From an uncultured Chloroflexota bacterium (GTDB lineage Bacteria; Chloroflexota; Limnocylindria; Limnocylindrales; CSP1-4), in contig CAIYQJ010000295.1 of NCBI GenBank assembly GCA_903928275.1, positions 1 through 15,879 on the forward strand: a stretch of 15,879 nt of DNA, given 5' to 3'. The notes beneath the pieces are model-generated. The model was not told the origin of the DNA. It searched no databases and saw only the letters and a program-made list of their open reading frames with translations. Numbering within the stretch: position 1 is the stretch's first letter; each line of letters begins with the position of its first letter. Made by a program: the position numbers and the translations under genes. Below, one piece after another: positions 1 through 7,023 of this stretch.

Positions 1-84
1 GCGGCCAGGTCGGCGCCCGCCGCGGCCAGGTCGGCGCCCGCCGCGGCCAGGTCGGCGCCCGCCGCGGCCAGGTCGGCGCCCGAC
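1..84. repeat. 21-bp tandem repeat, four copies visible, inside a coding region
   Basis: Units lie at 1-21, 22-42, 43-63 and 64-84. The first three are identical and the fourth differs at one base (83). The array begins at or before the window edge, so its copy number is unknown. The period is a multiple of three. On the minus strand it encodes a GADLAAA heptad, so expansion or contraction keeps the SRPBCC reading frame. Near-perfect DNA identity suggests recent slippage-driven expansion; an assembly artefact is also possible. Confidence 0.9.
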
Positions 85-620
85 TCGACGATGGCGCGCA
101 TCCGGTCCATGTCGCCCTGGAAGACCCGCGTGAGCAGGGGCCTCTGGATCACCGCGCCGAGGTGGGGGAAGATCGGCGGGACCAGCTGCTCGGCCCAGTG
201 GACGGCCGTCGCCGCACCGCCCTCCACCGGGACGAGCGTGATGACCCCGCCGCCCCCGAACAGGCCCTCGTGGCGGATGCCGAACCGGCGCGGCGGCTCG
301 AAGAGGTCCACCGTGACCGGGTCGGTGACGGCGATGCCGGCGATCCGCACCGTGGCCTCGCCCCGCGTGCCCTCGCCGACGGGGCCTGGCGTGAGGAGCC
401 GGACCGCCTTCATCTCGCGCATCCACTCGGGCTGGCGCTCGACGTCGGCGACGTAGGCCCAGACGCGCTCGATCGGCGCGTCGACGGCCACGGTCATGTG
501 CATGACGGTGTCCGGCCCGCGCCCGCGCCGGGCGAGTCTGTCGAGGATGACTTCCCACAGCCCCCCAGCGCCCACGATGGCACCAAGGAACGCGAGCGTG
601 TCGCGGAGGATCCGGATCAC
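1..620 (-). CDS. SRPBCC-family (START/Bet v1-like) protein, C-terminus cut by window edge
   Basis: Partial gene: 206 codons are visible and the reading frame is still open at base 1. It starts with GTG at 620, overlapping the TGA of the upstream nicotinamidase gene by the GTGA arrangement, so translation is probably coupled. Residues about 8-25 are hydrophobic (LAFLGAIVGAGGLWEVI), possibly a membrane anchor. From residue 40 the sequence reads MTVAVDAPIERVWAYVADVERQPEWM, a typical opening of the SRPBCC/polyketide-cyclase-like hydrophobic-cavity fold (VDAP.E.VW.Y..D....P.W). It continues with GPVGEGTRG, FEPPRRF and a terminal helix ending around MDRMRAIVESG, a normal SRPBCC length. After residue 180 a heptad GADLAAA repeats three full times plus part of a fourth and leaves the window. 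The fold is fairly safe; the ligand and role are unknown. An internal ATG at codon 40 (503) is an alternative start that would drop the hydrophobic segment. Confidence 0.75.
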   Translation of the reverse strand, partial: MIRILRDTLAFLGAIVGAGGLWEVILDRLARRGRGPDTVMHMTVAVDAPIERVWAYVADVERQPEWMREMKAVRLLTPGPVGEGTRGEATVRIAGIAVTDPVTVDLFEPPRRFGIRHEGLFGGGGVITLVPVEGGAATAVHWAEQLVPPIFPHLGAVIQRPLLTRVFQGDMDRMRAIVESGADLAAAGADLAAAGADLAAAGADLA

Positions 621-1285
621 CGCCGGAACCCGGCCGGATCCGCGCCGGCGGCTGCGGCGTTGTCCGACACCACCGCCGCGGCGGGCCCGCGGAGGACGGT
701 GACGCCGGCCGCGACGAGCCGCTCGAGGGCGCGGTCCCCGTCGCCGGGCGCCACCTCCACGGCTCGTACCGCGTCGGCGAGCACGACCGTCTCGTAGCCG
801 AGGCGGCATGCGTCGAGGCCGGTCTCCGCGACGCAGTAGTCCGTCGCGAGGCCGCCGATGATCACCCGTCGGACGCCGCGGTCGCGGAGGAGCGCGTGGA
901 GCTCGGTCTCGATCGTCGCCCCGGTCAACGGATCGCGCATGGTGAACGCGGAGTAGCCGTCCTCCCCGCTCGACCCCTTGCGAACGACGTGGCCAACGAC
1001 GGGCAGGTCGGGATGGAGCTCCGCGCCCCACGACCCCATGACGCAATGGGCGGGCCAGGCGCCACCGAACGCGGCGAAATGCGGCGTCCGCTCCGGGTGC
1101 CAGTCCTGCGAGTACACGACGACGGAGCCTGCCGCGATCGCGGCGTCGATCTCCGAGCAGAGGACCGGGACCACCGCGAGGCCATCGCGGACGCTCAGGC
1201 GCCCCTCCGGCTCGGCGAAGTCGTTCTGGACGTCGACGACGAGGAGCGCCGTCTGCGCATCGTACGGGGCGATGGGCGCGGTCAT
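617..1285 (-). CDS. pncA: Nicotinamidase / isochorismatase-family hydrolase
   Basis: A 222-residue cysteine hydrolase, most likely converting nicotinamide to nicotinate for NAD salvage. The expected features are all readable. The catalytic Asp is D18 in VVDVQNDF, the metal site is D61/H63/H69 in QDWHPERTPHF, the catalytic Lys is K103 in VVRKG, and the nucleophile is C151 in GGLATDYCV. The stretch WPAHCVMGSWGAELHPDL (77-94) closely follows nicotinamidases rather than other isochorismatase-family members. The ATG at 1285 is chosen over the in-frame ATG at 1303: it puts the first beta strand at the usual distance from the start, and a TATCGT hexamer ends 6 nt upstream, as for a leaderless mRNA. 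The gene diverges from aceE and overlaps the SRPBCC gene by 4 bp. Nicotinamidase is the best call; a related amidohydrolase is possible. Confidence 0.88.
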   Translation of the reverse strand: MTAPIAPYDAQTALLVVDVQNDFAEPEGRLSVRDGLAVVPVLCSEIDAAIAAGSVVVYSQDWHPERTPHFAAFGGAWPAHCVMGSWGAELHPDLPVVGHVVRKGSSGEDGYSAFTMRDPLTGATIETELHALLRDRGVRRVIIGGLATDYCVAETGLDACRLGYETVVLADAVRAVEVAPGDGDRALERLVAAGVTVLRGPAAAVVSDNAAAAGADPAGFRR

Positions 1286-1291
1286 GCGGGG

Positions 1292-1297
1292 ACGATA
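1292..1297 (-). promoter_or_regulatory. Candidate -10 box (TATCGT) for a leaderless nicotinamidase transcript
   Basis: TATCGT on the minus strand ends 6 nt before the ATG at 1285, which places the expected transcription start at or next to the A of the start codon. There is no Shine-Dalgarno sequence. The best -35 candidate 17 bp upstream (TCGGCC) is weak. The call rests on spacing and on the same arrangement at four other genes in the window. Confidence 0.45.
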
Positions 1298-1328
1298 CCC
1301 CATGGGGGCGCACCGGCCGACGATGGGC

Positions 1329-1334
1329 TACCCT
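1329..1334 (+). promoter_or_regulatory. Candidate -10 box (TACCCT) for aceE
   Basis: TACCCT is followed by 9 nt and then the aceE ATG at 1344, giving a leader of about 0-3 nt. No Shine-Dalgarno motif precedes the ATG (TTGGCCACCC). No good -35 is visible. The 58-bp intergenic space would carry back-to-back promoters for nicotinamidase and aceE. Confidence 0.4.
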
Positions 1335-1343
1335 TGGCCACCC

Positions 1344-4025
1344 ATGTACGTCGACGAGTTCAAGGCCCAGCTGCCCGACATCGACCCGTCCGAGACCCAG
1401 GAGTGGATGGACTCCCTGGACCAGGTCGTGGGCGAGGAGGGCGTGGACCGCGCCCGCTTCCTCATGTTCAAGCTGCTCAAGCGCGCCCGCCAGCTGCACG
1501 TCGGCCTGCCGTCGCTCACGCAGACGCGGTACATCAACACGATCAGCCCGGAGCAGGAGCCGTTCTTCCCCGGCGACGAGGCGATCGAGCGCCGGATCCG
1601 GCGGCTCATCCGGTGGAACGCCGTGGCGATGGTCCTCCGCGCGAACACGCGGTACCCCGGGATCGGCGGCCACCTGTCCACGTACGCGAGCTCGGCGAGC
1701 CTGTACGAGGTGGGCTTCAACTGGTTCTTCCGCGGGAAGGACGGCGACCGGGCGGGCGACCAGGTCTTCTACCAGGGCCACGCCGCCCCCGGCATGTACG
1801 CGCGCGCATTCCTCGAGGGCCGACTCTCGACCGACCGGATGGACCGCTTCCGGCGCGAGGTCGCGCCCGGCGCCGGCCTGAGCTCGTACCCGCACCCGCG
1901 GCTCATGCCGGACTTCTGGGAGTTCCCCACCGTCTCGATGGGGCTCGGTCCCATGGCCGCCGTCTACCAGGCGCGCTTCAACCGATACCTCCACAACCGG
2001 GGGCTGGCCGACACGAGCGGGTCGCGTGTCTGGGCGTTCCTCGGCGACGGCGAGATGGACGAGCCGGAGGCCATGGCCGGGCTGTCGCTCGCAGCGCGCG
2101 AGGGGCTCGACAACCTCACCTTCATCGTGAACTGCAACCTCCAGCGCCTGGACGGGCCGGTCCGTGGCAACGGGAAGATCATCCAGGAGCTCGAAGGCCT
2201 CTACCGCGGCGCCGGCTGGAACGTGATCAAGGTGATCTGGGGTCGCGAGTGGGACGACCTGCTCGCGCGGGACGTGGACGGCGTGCTCGTGAACCGGATG
2301 AACGAGACGCTCGACGGCGAGTTCCAGAAGTACTCCGTGAGCGGCGGCGGCTACATCCGCGACCACTTCTTCGGTCCGGACCCGCGCCTGCGTCGCCTCG
2401 TCGAGCACCTCGACGACGACGACCTCGCCCGGCTCCGCCGCGGCGGCCACGACTACCACAAGCTCTACGCCGCGTATCGCGCCGCCACCGAGTACCGGGG
2501 CGGCCCCACGGTCATCCTCGCGAAGACGATCAAGGGCTGGACGCTCGGGACCGGCGCGGAGGGCCGCAACGTCACCCACCAGGTGAAGAAGCTCTCCGAC
2601 GCGGAGCTCCGGATCTTCCGCGACCGCCTCGAGCTCCCGATCCCGGACGATCAGCTCCATGACGCGCCGTACTTCCACCCGGGCCCCGAGTCGGAGGAGG
2701 TCCGGTACATGCTCGAGCGCCGCCGGTCCCTCGGCGGGTCGCTGCCGAAGCGCGTCGTCCGCAACCTGCCGCTCAAGGCCCCGTCGCCGAAGGCGGACGC
2801 CGAGTTCGCCGCGGGAAGCGCGAACCCCGTGTCCACGACGATGGCCTTCGCCAAGCTGCTCCGGAACCTCATCCGCGAAGAGGGTCTGGGCTCGCGGGTC
2901 GTCCCGATCATCCCCGACGAGGCCCGGACCTTCGGCATGGACCCGCTGTTCAAGGAGGTCGGGATCTACGCCGCCCTCGGACAGCGCTACGACCCGGTGG
3001 ACTCCGACCTCGTCCTCTCCTACCGCGAGGCGCGCGACGGCCAGGTCCTCGAGGAGGGGATCAACGAGGCGGGGTCGATGGCGTCGCTCCAGGCCGCGGG
3101 GACGGCGTACGCGACCCATGGGGTCGCGATGATCCCCTTCTACATCTTCTACTCGATGTTCGGCTTCCAGCGGACCGGCGACCAGGCGTGGGCCTTCGGG
3201 GACGCCCGCGGCCGCGGGTTCCTCATGGGCGCCACGGCCGGGCGCACCACGCTCATGGGTGAGGGCCTGCAGCACGACGACGGCCAGTCGCAGGTCCTCG
3301 CGTCCACCGTGCCGTCCGTGCGCGCGTACGACCCCGCGTACGCGTACGAGCTCGCCGTCATCGTCCGCGACGGGATCCGGCGGATGTACGCCGAGAACGA
3401 GGACGTCTCGTACTACGTGACGCTGTACAACGAGAACTACGCGATGCCGGCGAAGCCGGAGGGCGTGGACGAGGCGATCATTCGCGGCCTCTACCGCCTG
3501 TCGCCGGCGCCCGACCTCGGCGCGGGGGCGGCACGCGTCCGCCTCGTCGGCAGCGGCTCGATCCTCACGCAGGTGACCGCCGCGCAGGCGCTGCTCGCCG
3601 AGCGGTTCGGCGTCGCTGCCGAGGTGTACAGCGCCCCGTCATTCCAGCAGCTCAGGCGTGACGCGATCGTGACCGAGCGCTGGAACCGGCTCCACCCCGC
3701 CGCCGAGCAGCGCGTGCCGTATGTGGCCTCGGTCCTGGGCCCGGACGGCGGCCCGGTCATCGCGGCCACGGACTGGATGAAGGTCGTGCCGGACCAGGTC
3801 TCCCGGTGGGTCGCGGCGCCGTTCGTCGCGCTCGGGACGGACGGGTTCGGTCGGAGCGACACGCGCGAGGCACTGCGCGCGCACTTCGAGATCGACGCGC
3901 CGTCGATCGCGCTTGCGGCGATCCGCGCGCTCGCCGACGCCGGCACGGTGCCGCCCGACCGCGTCGCATCGGCGATCGCGGAGCTCGGCATCGACCCGGA
4001 CAAGGCTGATCCACTGGACGTCTGA
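1344..4025 (+). CDS. aceE: Pyruvate dehydrogenase E1 component, homodimeric type
   Basis: The 893-residue protein is the thiamine-diphosphate-dependent E1 of the pyruvate dehydrogenase complex, which decarboxylates pyruvate and acetylates the E2 lipoyl domain. Length and sequence follow the AceE family end to end. The N-terminus has DIDPSETQEWMDSLDQVV and YINTISPEQEPFFPGD. Substrate-channel segments include FYQGHAAPGMYARAFLEGRL and SYPHPRLMPDFWEFPTVSMG. The ThDP/Mg motif is GDGE at 234-237, with the pairing NCN at 263-265 and the LQRLDGPVRGNGKI loop after it. The C-terminal transketolase-like domain ends with ATDWMK and LGTDGFGRSDTREALRAHFE. The ATG at 1344 fits the family N-terminus exactly; the frame stays open upstream, but that extension does not resemble E1. 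No E2 (aceF) or E3 (lpd) gene lies nearby, so partners must be encoded elsewhere. Confidence 0.97.
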   Translation: MYVDEFKAQLPDIDPSETQEWMDSLDQVVGEEGVDRARFLMFKLLKRARQLHVGLPSLTQTRYINTISPEQEPFFPGDEAIERRIRRLIRWNAVAMVLRANTRYPGIGGHLSTYASSASLYEVGFNWFFRGKDGDRAGDQVFYQGHAAPGMYARAFLEGRLSTDRMDRFRREVAPGAGLSSYPHPRLMPDFWEFPTVSMGLGPMAAVYQARFNRYLHNRGLADTSGSRVWAFLGDGEMDEPEAMAGLSLAAREGLDNLTFIVNCNLQRLDGPVRGNGKIIQELEGLYRGAGWNVIKVIWGREWDDLLARDVDGVLVNRMNETLDGEFQKYSVSGGGYIRDHFFGPDPRLRRLVEHLDDDDLARLRRGGHDYHKLYAAYRAATEYRGGPTVILAKTIKGWTLGTGAEGRNVTHQVKKLSDAELRIFRDRLELPIPDDQLHDAPYFHPGPESEEVRYMLERRRSLGGSLPKRVVRNLPLKAPSPKADAEFAAGSANPVSTTMAFAKLLRNLIREEGLGSRVVPIIPDEARTFGMDPLFKEVGIYAALGQRYDPVDSDLVLSYREARDGQVLEEGINEAGSMASLQAAGTAYATHGVAMIPFYIFYSMFGFQRTGDQAWAFGDARGRGFLMGATAGRTTLMGEGLQHDDGQSQVLASTVPSVRAYDPAYAYELAVIVRDGIRRMYAENEDVSYYVTLYNENYAMPAKPEGVDEAIIRGLYRLSPAPDLGAGAARVRLVGSGSILTQVTAAQALLAERFGVAAEVYSAPSFQQLRRDAIVTERWNRLHPAAEQRVPYVASVLGPDGGPVIAATDWMKVVPDQVSRWVAAPFVALGTDGFGRSDTREALRAHFEIDAPSIALAAIRALADAGTVPPDRVASAIAELGIDPDKADPLDV

Positions 4026-4087
4026 GTCCGGACCCGCGGCCGCGCGTCCTCGAGTAAGGTCCGCCTTCGCTCATGCGACAGGAGCTG

Positions 4088-4116
4088 TTGACCTGCCCTG
4101 GGTGCCGCGCTAGGAT
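4088..4116 (+). promoter_or_regulatory. Sigma70-type promoter for the FTR1 permease gene
   Basis: TTGACC (4088-4093) and TAGGAT (4111-4116) are separated by exactly 17 bp, matching 5/6 and 4/6 of the housekeeping consensus. The expected start near 4123 leaves a leader of about 33 nt before the GTG at 4156. It lies 62 bp after the aceE stop, so the permease probably has its own transcription unit. I see no clear Fur-type palindrome over it. Confidence 0.65.
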
Positions 4117-4155
4117 GCCTCGGTCGTCCCAGGCTCCGGGTCCAGCGAGGCTTCC

Positions 4156-5043
4156 GTGATCGATCCCGGCGCGCTCCTCGGGGGGTTGGTCACCGGCCTC
4201 CGCGAGGGCGTGGAGGCCGCCCTCCTGATCGCGATCATCGCTGGATTCCTCGCGAAGACCGGCAACAGCCGGTCGATCCCCCGAGTGCTCCTCGGCGCAG
4301 CGGCGGCCGTCGCCGCGAGCGTGGTCCTCGGGGTCGCGATCTTCGTCCTCATCGGCGGGCTGGGGTCGCCGTACGAGCAGCTGCTCGAGGCGGGGACGAT
4401 GCTCCTCGCCGCGGCCATCGTCACGTGGATGCTCTTCTGGATGAAGCGCCAGGCGGGCGGGATCCGCGGCGACCTCCAGGCGCGGGTCGCACGGGTGCTC
4501 GACGAGGGCGGCCTGTGGGGCCTCACGCTCCTCGCCTTCGCGGTGGTGATCCGGGAGGGCATCGAGACCGCCGTCTTCCTCGTCGGCCAGGCGACCGCGG
4601 CTGCGACGACCGGCTCGGGCGGCACCCTCGGCGTGCTTGCCGGTGCGGTCATCGGCCTTGGGCTCGCCACCGGCATCGGGTTCCTCGTCTTCGCGGGCAG
4701 TCGCCGGATCGACCTGCGGCTCTTCTTCCGCGTCACCGGGATCCTCCTCGTCTTCATCGCTGCGGGTCTCGTGAGTCGCGCCCTCCAGGAGCTCGTGGAG
4801 ATCGGCGTCATCGCGGTCGGGACCGCGCCCGTCGTCCACCTCGCCGCGGTGCTTCCCGATGACGTCGGGGTCGGGCTCTTCCTGCGCGCGCTCTTCGGCT
4901 ACAGCGCCGGACCCGAGCTCATCGCGCTCGTCGCGTGGGTCGCGTACGTCGGGGTCGTGCTCCCCGCCTACCTTCGCCCAGTGCGGCCGCTCGCCCCCGT
5001 CGCCGAGCCGGTGGCAGAGGCGACGGCGTCCGTCCCGACGTAG
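4156..5043 (+). CDS. FTR1-family iron permease
   Basis: The 295-residue polytopic membrane protein belongs to the FTR1/EfeU family of high-affinity iron permeases. Both diagnostic REGxE iron-binding motifs are present: REGVE at 16-20 in the first helix and REGIE at 133-137. The rest alternates hydrophobic helices (about seven) with short loops, including a charged cytoplasmic-type loop WMKRQAGGIRGDLQARVARV (20 residues). A C-terminal tail of about 25 residues is rich in Pro, Ala and Val. The start is GTG at 4156; it leaves the first REGxE in the usual place, and the upstream promoter supports it. The EfeO and EfeB partners seen in complete Efe systems are absent here, so this is a stand-alone permease or its oxidase partner lies elsewhere. 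Direct evidence for Fe(III) rather than Fe(II) transport cannot be read from sequence. Confidence 0.93.
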   Translation: MIDPGALLGGLVTGLREGVEAALLIAIIAGFLAKTGNSRSIPRVLLGAAAAVAASVVLGVAIFVLIGGLGSPYEQLLEAGTMLLAAAIVTWMLFWMKRQAGGIRGDLQARVARVLDEGGLWGLTLLAFAVVIREGIETAVFLVGQATAAATTGSGGTLGVLAGAVIGLGLATGIGFLVFAGSRRIDLRLFFRVTGILLVFIAAGLVSRALQELVEIGVIAVGTAPVVHLAAVLPDDVGVGLFLRALFGYSAGPELIALVAWVAYVGVVLPAYLRPVRPLAPVAEPVAEATASVPT

Positions 5044-5178
5044 GCTGGGCGGCGCACGCACCGCGAGCGCGGCCCTCGGCCGAGGCGTCGCGGGAACCGC
5101 ACGGACATGCCCGGCGTCTTGGAGTTCGCGGTGCATCCCTCGCGTCGCCAGACGCACCAGCAGCAGCAGGAGCGGACC

Positions 5179-5940
5179 ATGTCTCACATCCGATCGATCG
5201 CACGCCCCGGGACACGTCTCGGGCTCATCGGCCTCGGCGCGGTCGCCGGCCTCATGGTCGCCACCTCGCTCGCGCCCCTGGGCGGCGCCCGACCGGTGGC
5301 AGCTGCGACGGGCGCGGCGGAGCATACGATCGACGTGACGGGAACGGGCACCGTCACCGTGAAGCCGGACATCGCGGAGGTCCGCCTCGGGGTCTCGATC
5401 CAGAAGCCCAGCGTCAAGGAGGCCCAGGCCGCGGCCGCGGCCGCCATGACGAGCGTCGTCGCGGCCATCCGGAAGGCCGGCGTCGCCGCCGACGACATCC
5501 AGACCACGACGGTCTCGCTGAGCCCCGTCTACGAGTACCCGCAGGGCGGCGCGCAGAAGCTCGTCGGGTATCAGTTCACGAACCAGGTTGCCGTGACGGT
5601 GCGCGACCTGACGAAGGTGGCCGACGTGATCGACGGCTCGATCGCGGCGGGCGCGAACACGGTCGATGGCGTGAGCTTCCGGGTGAACGACTCGGTCGCA
5701 GCCGAGGCCCAGGCCCGGACCGCGGCGATGGCGGACGCCAAGGCCCGCGCCCAGGCGCTCGCGAAGGCGGCCGGCGTCACGATCACGGGCGTCGCCCAGA
5801 TCACCGAGACATCCGCGCCGGTCCCGATGCCGGTCGCGCTGGGCGCCGGGATGGCGAAGCCCGCCGACATGGCCACCCCGATCTCGACCGGCACGAACGA
5901 CGTGGTGGTCACCGTCGCGGTCTCGTACACGATCGAGTAG
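5179..5940 (+). CDS. Exported SIMPL-domain (DUF541) protein
   Basis: The 253-residue protein opens with a basic, hydrophobic Sec-type signal peptide (residues 1 to about 43: IRSIARPGTRLGLIGLGAVAG, with LMVATS further on and an Ala-rich cleavage area at ARPVAAA). The mature part begins HTIDVTGTGTVTVKPDIAEV, the hallmark start of SIMPL proteins (GxGxVxxxPDxA), and has the usual repeats of Ala-rich helices and strands (VKEAQAAAAAAMTSVVAAIR; DDIQTTTVSLSPVYEY). It ends VVTVAVSYTIE. SIMPL proteins such as BP26 and YggE are periplasmic or surface oligomers linked to oxidative stress, with no known catalysis. The ATG at 5179 is preferred over the in-frame ATG at 5107: AGGAG at 5168-5172 sits 6 nt upstream, and the signal peptide begins directly. 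The 135 bp after the permease gene hold a (CAG)n run but no clear promoter. Confidence 0.9.
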   Translation: MSHIRSIARPGTRLGLIGLGAVAGLMVATSLAPLGGARPVAAATGAAEHTIDVTGTGTVTVKPDIAEVRLGVSIQKPSVKEAQAAAAAAMTSVVAAIRKAGVAADDIQTTTVSLSPVYEYPQGGAQKLVGYQFTNQVAVTVRDLTKVADVIDGSIAAGANTVDGVSFRVNDSVAAEAQARTAAMADAKARAQALAKAAGVTITGVAQITETSAPVPMPVALGAGMAKPADMATPISTGTNDVVVTVAVSYTIE

Positions 5941-5964
5941 CGCCCGGGCATCCGCTCGCCGCGA

Positions 5965-6001
5965 ACGAGGGTCCGGACGGCCGAGCCGTCCGGACCCTCG
6001 T
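5965..6001. terminator. Perfect 17-bp inverted repeat, probable bidirectional terminator
   Basis: The arms 5965-5981 and 5985-6001 are exact reverse complements (ACGAGGGTCCGGACGGC on the left) around a 3-nt loop CGA. The hairpin starts 25 nt after the SIMPL stop and lies between it and the convergent aldose epimerase, where a bidirectional terminator is expected. Neither side has a T tract, so it would be a U-less terminator or a 3'-end stabilising stem. Confidence 0.75.
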
Positions 6002-6011
6002 CTGTCCCGGC

Positions 6012-6083
6012 CCCGCCCGGGCTGCTGCCCACGACCGCGCCCGGGCTGCTGCCCGCGACCGCGCCCGGGCGGCCGCCCCCGGC
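6012..6083. repeat. GC-rich 24-bp direct repeats, about 2.5 copies
   Basis: Units at 6012-6035 and 6036-6059 differ at only a few bases (core GCCCGGGCTGCTGCCC), followed by a diverged partial copy from 6060 (CGCGCCCGGGCGGCCGCC). The core is itself partly self-complementary (CCCGGG). The array lies in the 3' intergenic space between two convergent genes, right after the perfect hairpin. It codes for nothing convincing. Confidence 0.7.
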
Positions 6084-6109
6084 CGGGACGGCTTCGGCCG
6101 TGAGCCTGC

Positions 6110-6937
6110 TCAGTCCCCGCCGGCGCGGACGTGGAACGCGACCGTCGCCGTCAGCGGCCGACCCGGCGTGACGATCGTCGCGGACCCGAGGTTCAGCGCA
6201 TCCGGCGGCCCGGTCTGGGGCTCCACGCAGACGCCCTGGGGAGCCCGGTCGTAGACCACGACGTGATCGCACGACGTCTCGATCCCGATCCGGGCCGCGC
6301 CGGGCCAGCGGACCTCCATGGTCCCGCGGATGTCGGTGAATGTGTCGTCCCACGGCCCTGGTCCGGGCTGCACCAGCCTGCCGGTGGGAAGGCCTCCCTC
6401 CGCCTCGTACATGGACCCGGCGTCGAAGGCGAGCTGCACGGGGCCGCCTCGCACCAGCGTGCGCGGGAACCACGGGTGCCATCCGACTACCGCCGGCATC
6501 GCCGCGTCGCTGGTCGCGACGGTCAGCGCCAGCCGGAGGACGGCGCCGTCGGCGGCGTCCTCGAGCTCGATGCGGTGCGTGGCAGTGCCGGCGAAGGGCC
6601 AGTCGGGTCCCAGGTCGGTCTCGAGGAGGCAGGCGTCGCGCGCGACCTCCGCGGCGACCCACTCGCGGTCGAGCACCGTCCCATGGATCGCGTGGGGTGG
6701 CATCGTCGCGGGAAGGGTGCGTTCGACGCCTCCGAACGTGAACCGGGCGTCGCGGGTGCGTCCAGCCCACGGCGCCATCGGGTAGATGCCCCACTCGAGG
6801 CGCGTCCGGCCGTCGCCGATGAGCATCTCGAGGTCGCCGACGACGAGCGACCCGACCCGACCGCCGGCCGCGGGGTGCACGAGCGCGCGCGCCCGGGCCG
6901 TCTCGAGGACGATCGTGGGACCGTGCGAGCTCTCCAT
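6110..6937 (-). CDS. Aldose 1-epimerase (galactose mutarotase-like)
   Basis: The 275-residue protein belongs to the galactose-mutarotase superfamily, which interconverts alpha and beta anomers of aldoses. Catalytic residues are in place: substrate-contact R60 in APWAGR, H85 in HAIHG, the general acid H154 in GWHPWFPR, and the catalytic base E239 in GVCVEPQTGPPDALN. Length is slightly short of the classical 300-340 residues but usual for the bacterial aldose-epimerase branch. Two starts are adjacent, GTG at 6940 and ATG at 6937. I chose the ATG because a TATCCT hexamer ends 7 nt before it, placing the transcript start on the ATG itself. The gene converges on the SIMPL gene and diverges from the dimethylargininase. 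It stands alone, so the sugar cannot be inferred from neighbours. Confidence 0.92.
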   Translation of the reverse strand: MESSHGPTIVLETARARALVHPAAGGRVGSLVVGDLEMLIGDGRTRLEWGIYPMAPWAGRTRDARFTFGGVERTLPATMPPHAIHGTVLDREWVAAEVARDACLLETDLGPDWPFAGTATHRIELEDAADGAVLRLALTVATSDAAMPAVVGWHPWFPRTLVRGGPVQLAFDAGSMYEAEGGLPTGRLVQPGPGPWDDTFTDIRGTMEVRWPGAARIGIETSCDHVVVYDRAPQGVCVEPQTGPPDALNLGSATIVTPGRPLTATVAFHVRAGGD

Positions 6938-6944
6938 CACGGCG

Positions 6945-6950
6945 AGGATA
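6945..6950 (-). promoter_or_regulatory. Candidate -10 box (TATCCT) for a leaderless epimerase transcript
   Basis: TATCCT on the minus strand ends 7 nt before the ATG at 6937 (4 nt before the alternative GTG at 6940). No Shine-Dalgarno is present and no -35 match is evident at 16-18 bp. This spacing favours the ATG start. Confidence 0.45.
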
Positions 6951-7023
6951 CGCGGAGCGGAGGACGCGGCGGGCCCATTCGCGTACGCTCGTGGCCGTCC
7001 ACTGACTTCCCAGGGGAGCCCCC

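Noticed and set aside
1..84. CRISPR-like repeat array
   Set aside because: Units are contiguous with no spacers, have a 21-bp period in frame with a coding region, and show no leader or cas gene.
896..2662. Long plus-strand open frame over nicotinamidase and aceE
   Set aside because: Arg/Pro/Gly-rich translation without motifs; it is the out-of-frame shadow of two well-supported genes in GC-rich DNA.
5044..5178. Separate promoter for the SIMPL gene
   Set aside because: TTGGAG at 5119 has no -10 match at 16-18 bp, and the palindrome CCTCGGCCGAGG near 5073 is too short to interpret.
3757..5325. Minus-strand open frame of 522 codons opposite aceE and FTR1
   Set aside because: Low-complexity Asp/Glu/Arg-rich translation antisense to genes with clear catalytic motifs.
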